NCBI RefSeq assembly: GCF_010894455.1
Contig: NZ_JAAIXY010000026.1
Location: 1-64,000 of the forward strand
Length of the DNA stretch: 64,000 nucleotides
Direction of reading: 5' to 3'
DNA from: Myxococcus eversor
Lineage (GTDB): Bacteria > Myxococcota > Myxococcia > Myxococcales > Myxococcaceae
The position numbers were made by a program, and so were the translations under genes. Under the pieces are notes generated by a model. That model did no database searches. It worked only from the letters and a program-made list of their open reading frames with translations, and was not told where the DNA came from. The first letter of the stretch is position 1, and the number at the start of each line of letters is the position of its first letter. Positions 27,267 through 36,417 of this stretch are shown piece by piece.

Positions 27267-27564
27267 TGCCCCCGGAAGGTATGCCTCCAGAGGGGGCGGT
27301 TTCCAGGGGAACGCTCGCGAGCCCGGTCACCATCCGACAGGCGGGTGCCGAAGGCACGGGTGGAGCCACCCCTATTCGGGCAAACGGCTGTGGACGCCAC
27401 GCACGCCGAACGCCACCTCGGAGCAGTGATGCTGCCCTGTGCGTGGTGGCCGCAACCAAGGCCATCGTCACCAGCGCGCGGCGTGACATAACCTGTTCGG
27501 CGCTCTTCGGAGAACCCCGCGGCCTTGACCCCGCAGCACCTTGCTTGCTTGAAATGACGTGGCC
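27267..27564. other. intergenic region with two adjacent hairpins
   Basis: About 300 bp between divergent genes. Two short perfect hairpins occur in series: GTGCC/GGCAC with loop GAA (27345-27357) and GGGTG/CACCC (27358-27371). No U-tract follows, so a terminator is unlikely; a structured 5' leader for the toxin gene is possible. No known riboswitch class recognised. Confidence 0.35.
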
Positions 27565-28470
27565 ATGCGTTCCCGAACTTCCTGCGCACTCGTGCTCCTG
27601 CTGCTGCTCTCGGCCTGCGCAACGACAGAGTCGAGCCTCGGAGAGTTGGAGGCTCCGAATCCGAGATTCGCCAACCTTCAGCGGGCGGCGCAGTACCCCT
27701 GGACGGATGACGGGCATTGCGTGGTGCGGGAGGCGTCCAACGAGTGGCCTGTCCTGGCGGAGCGGTGCTTTCACGCTCTCGAACACGACAGGGTCCAGTT
27801 TCGCGATGTCACAGGAAGATGCGCTGTTGCCTATGCGGGTGCGGCTGCCGTGGGCGTGGGGCTCTGCATCTTTTTAGCACCGGAACTCGCCGTCGGTGCC
27901 GTGGTTGTTGTTGGCACGGTGATGGTGGCGGCCGCGATCCAGGAGGGGATTGATGCTTATCAACGGAACGCCTCCCGCGAGCGCGCGAAGCCCAAGACTC
28001 AAACGCAGCCGGCCAAAGAACCGTTAGCCAACCAGGCGCCTGCGTCAAAGGGTTCGAGCACCGGAGACATCTTCCCCCCACCGCCAGAAACCAATCCGCG
28101 CCGTCCGTCGTGCGAGCCCATTCCGGTGCGTCACGCGGGCGAAGATGTCCCGCATAACGAGTGCGCCGATAGGTTTCCGCCCAACCGTCACCCCGGCATG
28201 GACGTCTTCGTGGGCGGTGAGCGCTTCGATGCCCTGCAAGTCGGCGCGCGTGTGCTGTGGGAGATCAAAACCCATCGATTCGACACATATCCTGACTTCA
28301 TCCGGAGGCGGGAGATTGAGAGTGAGTTGGAGCAAATACAAGGGGAGCGAACCGCCGCGGCGGCATGTGGATATGACTTCGTCATTGGGGTGAGCACCCA
28401 AGCGCATAAAGACGCGCTGATTGAAGCGGATTTCACACTGAATGTCGTCGTCACGGGGTGCAAGCGATGA
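27565..28470 (+). CDS. DUF6310 toxin-domain lipoprotein (restriction-endonuclease fold)
   Basis: 301 aa from ATG 27565 (GTG 27559 is an alternative). Lipobox LLSAC (Cys18) indicates export and lipid anchoring. A hydrophobic Ala/Gly/Val segment (~88-125) could span or insert into a membrane. After a Pro-rich linker, the C-terminal ~110 residues match DUF6310: a Cys-containing NECADRFPPNRHPGMDVF, then FDALQ (D222) and VLWEIKT (E233, K235), the D-ExK layout of a PD-(D/E)xK nuclease, and CGYDFVIGVS near the end. Likely a polymorphic toxin that cleaves nucleic acid. The stop overlaps the ATG of the partner gene (ATGA). Confidence 0.75.
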   Translation: MRSRTSCALVLLLLLSACATTESSLGELEAPNPRFANLQRAAQYPWTDDGHCVVREASNEWPVLAERCFHALEHDRVQFRDVTGRCAVAYAGAAAVGVGLCIFLAPELAVGAVVVVGTVMVAAAIQEGIDAYQRNASRERAKPKTQTQPAKEPLANQAPASKGSSTGDIFPPPPETNPRRPSCEPIPVRHAGEDVPHNECADRFPPNRHPGMDVFVGGERFDALQVGARVLWEIKTHRFDTYPDFIRRREIESELEQIQGERTAAAACGYDFVIGVSTQAHKDALIEADFTLNVVVTGCKR

Positions 28471-29222
28471 CCAAACGTCAGGTCCTCACCCTCATTGTCT
28501 ACGCGCCTGCGCTCGCAGCCAAAGATGGCCGCACGCTCGCTGTCGTCCATGGGATGGAAAAGGCGCTCCCCGGCCTGCGCCTGGAGTGGGAAGTAGGCAA
28601 AGGAGGGCGCCCCATCGCATTGCCGCGGCGCGATGCGTGGCTCGTGGAAAGGACACAGGACGGAAGATTCCCTCTTCTGTGCAACGGGGACGAGCGTTAC
28701 CCCGTGACGGTCAACGGGAGGGGAAGACCTGGACTCCTTAGTCCAGGCGGCCAATCTCTGTCTGAAGTGCATGCGGAGCTGCCACTGGACGAGCCCGTGA
28801 GCGCGGCAGCGGCTGCTTTGCTTGAGGGCGTGGCGGAGGGGGCGCGCTCATTCTGGGGGCATGCGTCGCCGTATGGTTACGGCTCGGAAGTCGCGCAGCA
28901 GTTTCGCCGTTCGGCTCATGGGCCCGAGAGCTCACCCCGTGGACTCTCCATGCTGAACCTGCCAGAAAAAATCCCCGCGCCTGAGATTCCCTGGTTCCTC
29001 GGGTGGCTGAACTATTGGTCCGCCGCTGCCGCGCAGGCCATTGGGTTCCCGGACCTGGCCCGGGATGCGGAGCTGCTTTCACGGGCGTGGCGCACGTCAT
29101 CGGGCGGGTGGGTCGTGCAGCTCACGGACGCGCCGCTCGACCTGGACAATCCCGCCCACCTGGACGCGCTCCTGCGTGCCTACGCACGGTTCCCGGAGAT
29201 CGGCGGACGTGCAACGCCTTGA
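28467..29222 (+). CDS. DUF5953 protein, probable immunity partner of the DUF6310 toxin
   Basis: 251 aa from ATG 28467, translationally coupled to the toxin gene by a 4-bp overlap. No signal peptide, so cytosolic, as expected for protection against a nuclease. The N-terminal pattern (LTLIVYAPALA, then AVVHGMEKALPGLRLEW) and the later IPWFLGWLNYWS match what I recall as DUF5953 proteins, which in myxobacteria sit next to DUF6310 genes. Family name from memory; immunity role inferred from the pairing only. An alternative is an accessory chaperone for the toxin. Confidence 0.65.
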   Translation: MTKRQVLTLIVYAPALAAKDGRTLAVVHGMEKALPGLRLEWEVGKGGRPIALPRRDAWLVERTQDGRFPLLCNGDERYPVTVNGRGRPGLLSPGGQSLSEVHAELPLDEPVSAAAAALLEGVAEGARSFWGHASPYGYGSEVAQQFRRSAHGPESSPRGLSMLNLPEKIPAPEIPWFLGWLNYWSAAAAQAIGFPDLARDAELLSRAWRTSSGGWVVQLTDAPLDLDNPAHLDALLRAYARFPEIGGRATP

Positions 29223-29270
29223 CGTGTGGATGGTCTCGACGAAGCGCTGATGCTTTGTCACGAATCGTCC

Positions 29271-30446
29271 CTAGCCGCGCCGGGTGCGGAAGGGGCCCTT
29301 CACTTCGTATGTGACACCGCGCCTGTCCGAGCCGCGCTGGGAGCTGAAGTAGAGCCGCTTGCCATCCGGGCTGAACGCCGCGCCCGCCAGCTCCGAGCCC
29401 GCGTGTCCCATCACCTGGAGGAACGGCGTCACCTTCTTGTCCTGCGTCAGCAGGCACATCTGCATGTCATCCCCGTCCTCGCAGATGAACAGCTCACGCG
29501 CCTGCGACACGGTGACGTTGTCCACGCCGCGCAGGGGCGCGTTCGGATACGTGGCCGCGTCGTACAGCACCTCCAGCCGGCCCGTCAGCGGCGTGAGCGC
29601 CCACACGCGGTTGTCGTGCTTCGTGGTGAAGTACACCACGCCGCCGTCGTACCAACAGCCCTCACCTCCAGGGAACGCCGTGGTCTCCCGCCCCGCCGCC
29701 TGCATCGCGGCCGGAGCTTGCGGCGACACGGGCACCCACTGCACCTTCAAGCCCGTGCGAGGGTCTCCCGTCACGCGAGCTGCCTCCAGCGTGCCCTCCT
29801 CGAGCGAGGGCCACTTCGCGGAAGTGAAGCGGTAGAACCGGCCCGTGGGCGTGTCCTCCGTGAGGTACAGCCGCCGGCCCATCGGGTCCACGGCCACCGC
29901 CTCGTGCGTGAAGGCCCCCAGCGCGGGTCGCGCGACGCCCTGTCCCGGCCGCGACGGCTCACACTCCCAGACGAGCCCCTTCGGGTGCTCCTCGCAGGAC
30001 AGCCAGGTCCCCCACGGCGTGGGACCTCCCGCGCAGTTGACGTGCGTGCCAGAGAGGATGCGCCACGCGCCGGTGATGTTCCCCTTCGCGTCGAAGCGCA
30101 CCGAGGACACGCCACCGTCCGGTGACGTCTCGCTGTTGCACGCATAAATCCAACCGCCGTCCGGCTGCGCGAAACAGGCCCCACCATCCGGGGCCATGTG
30201 CCACGCGTAATCCGACCCCGGCACCACGTCACCCGTGCGAGCGATGACGCGAGACGTGAAGCCACGCGGCAGCCGGAGCCCCTGGGCATCCGGGCTCTCC
30301 GCCATCGGTCCGTAGGGCCCGGTGACCGAGCCCGGCGTGCTCGGCATGGCCGGCGCGGCGTACACGTTGCGCCAGAAACCGAGGCTCCCCAGGGCCAGCG
30401 TGCTGCCCCCCAGGGCGGAGAATCGCAGGAAGTGACGGCGGTGCAT
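29271..30446 (-). CDS. PhoX-like (DUF839) Tat-exported protein
   Basis: 391 aa from ATG 30446. The N-terminus MHRRHFLRFSALGG has the twin-arginine motif of a Tat signal peptide. The mature part follows the PhoX/DUF839 beta-propeller pattern: WGTWLSCEEHPKG, FTHEAVAVDPMGRRLYLTED, GVDNVTVS and FICEDGDD. Family knowledge: PhoX alkaline phosphatases bind Ca and Fe in the periplasm; this shorter DUF839 member keeps the CEE and EDG acidic motifs, but I cannot verify the full metal site. Upstream neighbour on the same strand, 100 bp away, is another beta-propeller. Confidence 0.8.
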   Translation of the reverse strand: MHRRHFLRFSALGGSTLALGSLGFWRNVYAAPAMPSTPGSVTGPYGPMAESPDAQGLRLPRGFTSRVIARTGDVVPGSDYAWHMAPDGGACFAQPDGGWIYACNSETSPDGGVSSVRFDAKGNITGAWRILSGTHVNCAGGPTPWGTWLSCEEHPKGLVWECEPSRPGQGVARPALGAFTHEAVAVDPMGRRLYLTEDTPTGRFYRFTSAKWPSLEEGTLEAARVTGDPRTGLKVQWVPVSPQAPAAMQAAGRETTAFPGGEGCWYDGGVVYFTTKHDNRVWALTPLTGRLEVLYDAATYPNAPLRGVDNVTVSQARELFICEDGDDMQMCLLTQDKKVTPFLQVMGHAGSELAGAAFSPDGKRLYFSSQRGSDRRGVTYEVKGPFRTRRG

Positions 30447-30546
30447 GACCCGCTTTGTCTCGCAGGTCCCGCTCCAGGGGAAGCGCTTCGGAGTCACGAG
30501 CCGATGGACTTTGGCCCCGGCCTCCCTCCACTCCGAGCAACCGGGC

Positions 30547-32463
30547 TCAGCGGCCCGACCGCAGGTAGCTCACTCGGAAGGACTCCTCCACGGTGCTCCC
30601 GGTGACGTGGGCCTCCACCAACTCGTAGCCCATCAGCGCGAAGATGCGCTCCCGGTAGAAGATGGGGCGCGCGTTGCCGTACCAGTCCGTGCACGACTTC
30701 CTGCACGCGTCATCGCCCGTCTCCACTGAAGCGCCCAGCGAGCCCAGCGTCGTCAACTCCAGCGTCGGGTCCACCCGCATGAAGGACACCTCCGCGGAGC
30801 CGTAGCGCAGCGAGCTCCACTCCCCACCCTCGTACCGCAGCGGGAGCCCCATCACCCCGCCGCCCGCGCCATCCGGCTTGAAGAAGAAGCCATGGCTGCG
30901 CGACTCGCCTTGCGTCGCTCCGGCGCGCAGCAGCGTGCCCCTCAACTCCGGGCCTCCTTCTCCGAGCGCCACCGTGGTGAGCCGCAGGCCCGCCCTGTTC
31001 TCGCCCACCACCAATGCGCCGCCCGTGCCCAGCGGCTCCAGGCGCGTCACCGTGTGGCCCAGCGCCAGCCGATGTGAATCCAGCGGAGCCCGCACGTCCG
31101 TCACCCAGACGGCGCGCTCACCCCGATTGGAGTCGTCGTCGAACCCCTCGCCCGAGCCCCACAGCACGTGGTGGCCCACGAAGCGATTCTGGAGCGTGCC
31201 CTCGACGGGCCCGGGCAGCAGGGTGAAGTGCTCCGACCGCAGGCCCGTCAGCTCCGGAGAGAACGCGTCCAGCGGCGCGCGCAGCAGCGCGAAGCGGCCG
31301 TCACCCCGGGTCACCTCGGGGCCCCACATCGAATCCCCCTGGCCCGACGTCACGAGCAGCGCATCCAGGTGCCCGTCCTCGTTCTGCCGGAAGGAGAACT
31401 GGTCCACCGGACCGCCGCGCGCGCGCAGGGCCCCGGGCTCGCCACCGTCCAACGGCAGCCGGTACACCACCGAGTCACGCGGCTTCTTCGGGTCGTACTT
31501 CTCGCCCTCCACCGTCCACGACTCGTAGCCCGGGGAGACCCAGAGGTACACCGCGTCGCGCGACACGTAGAAGGTCCGCGCGGGCGGCGCCATCAGCGAG
31601 CGGGCCGTGCAGGTGAACTCCGGCGAGTCCAAATCACAGCGCACCACCGTGTGCAGCGCGGGCCACAGCGTCGTCTGCACGGGCTTGAAGACGTCCATGC
31701 GCGTGAGGATGGGCTGCCACGAGGTCGTCTCGTTGCCGCGCACCCAGTTGCGCGTGGACGGCAACGACAGCTCGCTCCCCGACAGGTGGTACGGCATGTA
31801 GAAGACGAGGGTGCCGCCCACCAGCCGGCTCGCGTAGTTGCGGCTGGAGTAGTAGTCGTTGGAGCGCAGGAAGTGGGTGCTCTCATGCGTCAGCGCTCCC
31901 GCGTCATCCATGCGGAACAGGCTGACCTCCGTCGCGCTCAAGTCGTAGCTGTAGCCGATGACGATGATGCGACGGCCATACACGAGCATCTCGTCGTACC
32001 AGGTGCCGTGCGTGAAGCCCGGCGCGTAGGCGTCCGCCTGCTCCACCGGTTCCAACGCACCCTGCACCTGGCGCACGGTGAAGAGGCGGCCCCGGCGCAG
32101 CACCACGAACCAGTCCCCCACGGCCTTGACGATGTCGCCCTCGTCAACGCCGGCCTCCTGGTTGTTGGTGATGGAGGGGTCCGCCGGTGCGGGCTCCTGC
32201 GGCGAAGGCTCGCCGTCCGCGCTGGTGCCACCGCAGCCGACCACGGGGCCGCCGCCGCTCGACAGGCTCTCGCGAATCGCCTGGAGCTGCTTCACGTGGG
32301 CGTCGAATGCCTGCTCCGACTCGAAGCGCTCCAGCCGCGTGAAGGTGATGGAGGCGACCTCCTCACGGGTGAGCGGACGGCGCTCCGGAGGGCACGCCGA
32401 GATGACGAGGATGAGCAGCAGACCCGTGAGGAGGTGATGGCGCTGGACGCGGGGTGGGCGCAT
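30547..32463 (-). CDS. Beta_propel-domain lipoprotein
   Basis: 638 aa from ATG 32463 (the upstream 28 codons of the open frame lack a ribosome site). Lipobox VISAC. The signature NNQEAGVDEGDIVKAVGDW (~110-130) and the following repeated beta units over ~480 residues identify the Pfam Beta_propel family of secreted C-terminal-processed propellers. No catalytic motif; probably a periplasmic or surface structural/binding protein. It precedes the PhoX-like gene and may be cotranscribed with it. Confidence 0.8.
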   Translation of the reverse strand: MRPPRVQRHHLLTGLLLILVISACPPERRPLTREEVASITFTRLERFESEQAFDAHVKQLQAIRESLSSGGGPVVGCGGTSADGEPSPQEPAPADPSITNNQEAGVDEGDIVKAVGDWFVVLRRGRLFTVRQVQGALEPVEQADAYAPGFTHGTWYDEMLVYGRRIIVIGYSYDLSATEVSLFRMDDAGALTHESTHFLRSNDYYSSRNYASRLVGGTLVFYMPYHLSGSELSLPSTRNWVRGNETTSWQPILTRMDVFKPVQTTLWPALHTVVRCDLDSPEFTCTARSLMAPPARTFYVSRDAVYLWVSPGYESWTVEGEKYDPKKPRDSVVYRLPLDGGEPGALRARGGPVDQFSFRQNEDGHLDALLVTSGQGDSMWGPEVTRGDGRFALLRAPLDAFSPELTGLRSEHFTLLPGPVEGTLQNRFVGHHVLWGSGEGFDDDSNRGERAVWVTDVRAPLDSHRLALGHTVTRLEPLGTGGALVVGENRAGLRLTTVALGEGGPELRGTLLRAGATQGESRSHGFFFKPDGAGGGVMGLPLRYEGGEWSSLRYGSAEVSFMRVDPTLELTTLGSLGASVETGDDACRKSCTDWYGNARPIFYRERIFALMGYELVEAHVTGSTVEESFRVSYLRSGR

Positions 32464-32586
32464 GGGGTGGACCTTGAGAGCAAGGCCCGTACCAGGGGTA
32501 TGGCCTCTGTCTTCAGAGGGAAGCGGACCCACGGGCGAGCCGGACACCCGCGCGAGCGCGACGCGCGTGTCAGGGGTGAGGAGGGC

Positions 32587-33081
32587 TCACGACTCGCGGC
32601 ACAGCCGGTCCACGCGGCCCAGCAGGGTGGGCATGCGGGAGGGGCCGTGCATGCGCTGGATGTACTCGACGGCGGTGGGGGTGCTCAGGCCCACGGCGCT
32701 GACGAAGAGAGGGCGCTGGCTCTGGCCGCGCAGCACGGGGAGGGCCACGTCGCTGGAGTGGAAGGACGTCTTCGCCACACCGATGACGGGCACCGCGCGC
32801 CCGAGCGCCTCGTACAGGTGCGCACCCAGGCCGGGCTTGTCCTGGCCCAGCCACACATAGCCGTCGACGACGATGGCCTCCAACTGCTCCGGCACCAGTG
32901 CGAGCACGCGCAAGAGGTGTGGCAGCTCGCGGCGGTAGAACTGGCCGGGCTCATAGGCTGCCGCGGGAGGGCCCCGGTCCACGTGGTGCGCGGTCTCCGA
33001 GGCATCGGCCCAATCGCGAAACAGGACGCACGCGGCCACGGTGACGTCATCGCGGTAGTCCACGTCCACGCAGGCGAGCAT
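32587..33081 (-). CDS. nfi: endonuclease V family protein (short form)
   Basis: 164 aa from the ATG at 33081: GAGGAG lies 6 bp upstream, whereas the ATG at 33087 would sit directly on it. Motifs of endonuclease V: CVDVDYRDD at the N-terminus (first catalytic Asp), YEPGQFYRRELP (Glu of the xPGxxxxRE motif), VVDGYVWLG (second Asp) and GVAKT. The enzyme nicks DNA or RNA near deoxyinosine/inosine. It lacks the ~40 N-terminal residues of the E. coli enzyme (~220 aa), which precede the catalytic core. Solitary gene between unrelated neighbours; repair role inferred from family. Confidence 0.75.
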   Translation of the reverse strand: MLACVDVDYRDDVTVAACVLFRDWADASETAHHVDRGPPAAAYEPGQFYRRELPHLLRVLALVPEQLEAIVVDGYVWLGQDKPGLGAHLYEALGRAVPVIGVAKTSFHSSDVALPVLRGQSQRPLFVSAVGLSTPTAVEYIQRMHGPSRMPTLLGRVDRLCRES

Positions 33082-33151
33082 CGTCATCTCCTCGGGAGAA
33101 CGGCCCCCGGCTGACGCGGAGGCGTTCGGTCGGCTGACGTCGCGAAGGGTC

Positions 33152-34438
33152 TCAGTCGGCGTCGTACTCCGCCAGGTCCACCTGCGCGGCGCGCAATTGC
33201 TCCACCACCGCGTCCGACGGCCACCCGGTGGTGCGGTAGCGCGGCGGCCACAGCTCCGGCATCGGCGCGAGGTACGCGGAGGCCAGCCGCTTCACGTCCG
33301 GGAAGGCCACCATGAAGAAGTCCTCTTCGCCCGCCTGGATGGCCACGACCTCCGTCTCCGGCAGCATCGTGTCCACGTCCTTGCTCCAACTGGACCAGCT
33401 GATGGGGCGGCCGTCCTTCTCGCGGCCCATGGCGCCGAAGCTGGCGACGAACACGTCCACCTCCTCCGCTTCGTGCTGCGCCTCCAGCATCTGCTTCTGG
33501 GTGGCGTACTCACCCATGGCGCAGCGCAGGTGGCCCCGGCGCACCAACTGCGCGAGCTCGTCGTTGCCGGCGCGCCGGTACGGCACCACGCGCCCGGCGT
33601 CGTCCACGGTGTAGAGCGCGGGGGAGATGCCGCGCGTGCTGGCGTCGTGCTCGCGCTCGGCGAACTCGCACAGGCGTTTGAGCATGGCCGGGTCTCCATC
33701 ACCCCCGATGAGGAGCGTGGAGCGCGTGGGAATGACGGCGATGGGGCGGCCCTTCACGCGGTCGGCGAAGGACGCGAGGAAGCCCGGGTGCAGCAGGCGC
33801 GAGGCCTCATAGGTGTCGTTGGAGTCCACGGACCAGAGTGGGCTCGGCTCCTCGTCTTGGAGCGCCACGCCAGACTCGTGGATGAGGTCCAGGTTGGCGA
33901 AGGCCGACTCGAAGGCCTCCTCCTCGGAGACGCCCCACTCCTGGAGGTGCTGCTGCTGCACGTACATGGTGGCGTCGGGCAGGTCCAACACCAGCAGCTC
34001 GCGCAGGAAGGGGATGGTGCGCCGCTCCACCATGGGGCGCGGGCGGGACTCTCCCGGTGGCGCAATCATTCCGAACGTCGCCGAGCGCACCACGGGAAGG
34101 AGCTTCTCCTGCGCCTCCTCCCACGACAGCTTGCCTCCGCTGTCCCCGGTGAAGGCCGCCAGGAAGCGGCGGATCTGCTGGGCGCGCTCGTCGGGAGACA
34201 CCTCGCGCGTCTCCGCGAAGAGGTTGTCCAGGTACATCTGGACGACCTCCCCGTTCTTCAAGAACCGCAGGCCGTAGTCATCCGGCAACCGGGTGACTTC
34301 AGTCACCCGGGGGATGGACTTCAGCGCCGCCTCCACCTCGCGCCGCAGGTACTCGCGGGGGCTCACTGACTCAGGCGGGCTCGACGATGATTCCGAACCC
34401 GCCTTCTCCAGACCGAAAAGCTTCTTCCAGAAACCCAT
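33152..34438 (-). CDS. DUF1444-like protein
   Basis: 428 aa. Cytosolic, no signal peptide despite a short hydrophobic start. The central part (ERRTIPFLRELLVLDLPDA, then ESAFANLDL and the following beta-rich segment) follows the DUF1444/YtpQ pattern, here with an additional C-terminal ~150 residues. Function unknown. It starts 16 bp after the cytochrome stop on the same strand, so it may be transcribed from the upstream surface operon by read-through. Confidence 0.65.
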   Translation of the reverse strand: MGFWKKLFGLEKAGSESSSSPPESVSPREYLRREVEAALKSIPRVTEVTRLPDDYGLRFLKNGEVVQMYLDNLFAETREVSPDERAQQIRRFLAAFTGDSGGKLSWEEAQEKLLPVVRSATFGMIAPPGESRPRPMVERRTIPFLRELLVLDLPDATMYVQQQHLQEWGVSEEEAFESAFANLDLIHESGVALQDEEPSPLWSVDSNDTYEASRLLHPGFLASFADRVKGRPIAVIPTRSTLLIGGDGDPAMLKRLCEFAEREHDASTRGISPALYTVDDAGRVVPYRRAGNDELAQLVRRGHLRCAMGEYATQKQMLEAQHEAEEVDVFVASFGAMGREKDGRPISWSSWSKDVDTMLPETEVVAIQAGEEDFFMVAFPDVKRLASAYLAPMPELWPPRYRTTGWPSDAVVEQLRAAQVDLAEYDAD

Positions 34439-34453
34439 ATGCGGGCTTCCTTA

Positions 34454-35179
34454 CTACAGCCCCAGGTACGTGAGCAGCGCTCCCATGTCCGCGTCTGAGA
34501 GGGATTCCAGGCTGTAAGCGGGCATGTTGCCGCCGATGTGGAAGAACTGGCCGTGTCTCACCTTCTCGATGACGACGAGCGAGTGGGGGATTCCCGGAAA
34601 CAGCTCATCGTAGTCCTGGGTCACTTCCGGGAGGATGGAGGCCATCTCCGTCAGCCGTCCCTCACCGGTGTGAATGGCGCCGTGGCACTCCTGACACGCG
34701 GCTTGATACACGGCCTGTCCTCGCTCCGTGCTTCCGCGAGGCACTTCCTGGATGTCCTTCACCACGGTGTACGGCAGCGCGGGGGCCGTGGCATCCGGGC
34801 TGATGCTCACCAGGTACTCATACAGCGCGCGACTCTGGGGCGAGTCCTCCGGCAGCTTCTGCACGCCGCGCATGAAGCTGACGTAGCAGAAGTTCACCGC
34901 GTCCAGCAGGTTCGTCTCGTAGCCGCCCCACCAGTTGGGCCGTGAGGCCACGTTGTAGAGCGTGTAGCCGGAGTCCATCCGCCCGTTGAGCGGCGTGGGC
35001 GTCGTCGCGTGGCACGTCGCGCAGGAGAAGTCGTTGAACTGGCTCTCCGAGAAGCGCGCGTCGCGGAACAGCAGCTCGCCGTACTCCGCCGCGCTCACCG
35101 GCTTCGCCTCGTCACCGCAGGCGGACGCGAGGGTGACGAGCGCCACGAAGGGCAGCACCTTCCAGGCCGCGTGGCTCAT
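34454..35179 (-). CDS. di-haem cytochrome c lipoprotein
   Basis: 241 aa. Lipobox LASAC (Cys21) for a lipid anchor. Two haem-attachment sites: C53-ATC-H57 and C162-QEC-H166; further down, NMPAYSLESL supplies a Met that could be the second axial ligand. The layout of two ~90-residue cytochrome domains fits a di-haem cytochrome c involved in periplasmic electron transfer. Its ATG overlaps the stop of the upstream YVTN gene (ATGA), so it is translationally coupled to that propeller. Confidence 0.85.
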   Translation of the reverse strand: MSHAAWKVLPFVALVTLASACGDEAKPVSAAEYGELLFRDARFSESQFNDFSCATCHATTPTPLNGRMDSGYTLYNVASRPNWWGGYETNLLDAVNFCYVSFMRGVQKLPEDSPQSRALYEYLVSISPDATAPALPYTVVKDIQEVPRGSTERGQAVYQAACQECHGAIHTGEGRLTEMASILPEVTQDYDELFPGIPHSLVVIEKVRHGQFFHIGGNMPAYSLESLSDADMGALLTYLGL

Positions 35180-36417
35180 GGCTGCCCCCGGAGGATGCTC
35201 ACCGAGTCGGGGAAGATGCCGACCCGCACCGTGTTCACCACCGTGCCCTGCGCCACGTTCACCGAGTGCAGTGTGCCCGGGCGCACGTGGTCACCCTCGC
35301 AGACCACGAGCACGTGGCTCTCGTCTGGAGTCAGCCTGGCCTGGTGCGCGTTGAGACAGCCCGAAGGCGCCAGGTCCACCTCGCGCCGGATGAAGCCCGT
35401 GGCCGCGTCGATGATGGCCAGCGCCTCCACGCCTTGATACGGCATGTACAACGTCGTCCCGTCCGCGCCGATGTCACCGAACATCGGTGAGCCCGCGAGG
35501 CGAATCCGCCGAGTCGCGTTCATGGTGTGCGTGCGCGCTTCGAGCACCTGCACCTCGCGGCTCGCCATCGAACTGACGAAGACATCTCCCGTGGTGGGCG
35601 ACATCGTCAGCGCGTAGGGCTGGTGCCGGGGCGCCGTGGCGGTGCCCGGATTGGCGGCCACCTTCACGCGTTGAGCCTCCGTGGTGGGCGCCGAGAGGTC
35701 GACGATGGCCACCTCGTCCGACCAGCAGGCGATGTAGGCCGTGCGCTCGTCCGGAGACAGCCGGATGGCGTGCGGAGCGGGGCACACGTCCACCATGGCT
35801 TTGCGAACCATCGTCTTCGCGTCGATGATGGCCAGCCGCGCGAACATCTCCCGTTCGGTGCCGCCGCGACGCGCCACCTCGGCGATTTTCAGCGTGTCGA
35901 AGTGCGTCTGGTACAGCGTGTTCCCGTCCTTGCTGACGATGACGTCGCCGGGGTTCGGGTCCACTCGCACCGAGGACACCAGCCGGTTGTCGCGCGCATC
36001 CAGCTTCAGGCAGTAGCCATCATCGGCGCCGCTGCCGTGCGCGCCATGGGGCCCCGAGCCGCCGCCCGGCACGTAGTTGGAGATGCCGACGTAGTAGTGG
36101 CTCCCGTCCGGCGACACGGCGGTGTGGTGCGGTCCCTCCAGCTCCACCGGGTTGAGTCCCACCGGCACGCGCGCCAGCTCGCGCCAGCCCGCGCTCGTCG
36201 CGCCCTCCAGCTCCAGCAGGCTCAGCGTGTCGTCCAGGCTGTTGGTGATGAGGACGCGTCCACCAGGCCCGGGAGGCGGCACGCTCGAGCCCGCGCCCCA
36301 CGGCTCCGGGTGCGCGTACTCGATGTCCGCGGGTGGCTTCACGCCGTCGAAGGGATTCGAGTCGTCACTACAGCCCGCGAAGACGAGCCCCAGCGCGCAG
36401 ACCCACGCGTGTCTCAT
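35176..36417 (-). CDS. YVTN-type beta-propeller lipoprotein
   Basis: 413 aa from ATG 36417. Lipobox LVFAGC. Seven or so blades of the YVTN/NHL type: VLITNSLDDTLSLLEL, YVGISNYV, VIVSKDGNTLYQTHFD, AIRLSPDERTAYIACW, VFVSSMASREVQVL, TLYMPYQGVEALAIID, HVLVVCEGD. Such propellers are binding or scaffold modules at the outer surface. It is embedded in a four-gene cluster and overlaps both neighbours by 4 bp, so it is expressed in fixed ratio with the upstream lipoprotein and the downstream cytochrome. Confidence 0.8.
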   Translation of the reverse strand: MRHAWVCALGLVFAGCSDDSNPFDGVKPPADIEYAHPEPWGAGSSVPPPGPGGRVLITNSLDDTLSLLELEGATSAGWRELARVPVGLNPVELEGPHHTAVSPDGSHYYVGISNYVPGGGSGPHGAHGSGADDGYCLKLDARDNRLVSSVRVDPNPGDVIVSKDGNTLYQTHFDTLKIAEVARRGGTEREMFARLAIIDAKTMVRKAMVDVCPAPHAIRLSPDERTAYIACWSDEVAIVDLSAPTTEAQRVKVAANPGTATAPRHQPYALTMSPTTGDVFVSSMASREVQVLEARTHTMNATRRIRLAGSPMFGDIGADGTTLYMPYQGVEALAIIDAATGFIRREVDLAPSGCLNAHQARLTPDESHVLVVCEGDHVRPGTLHSVNVAQGTVVNTVRVGIFPDSVSILRGQP

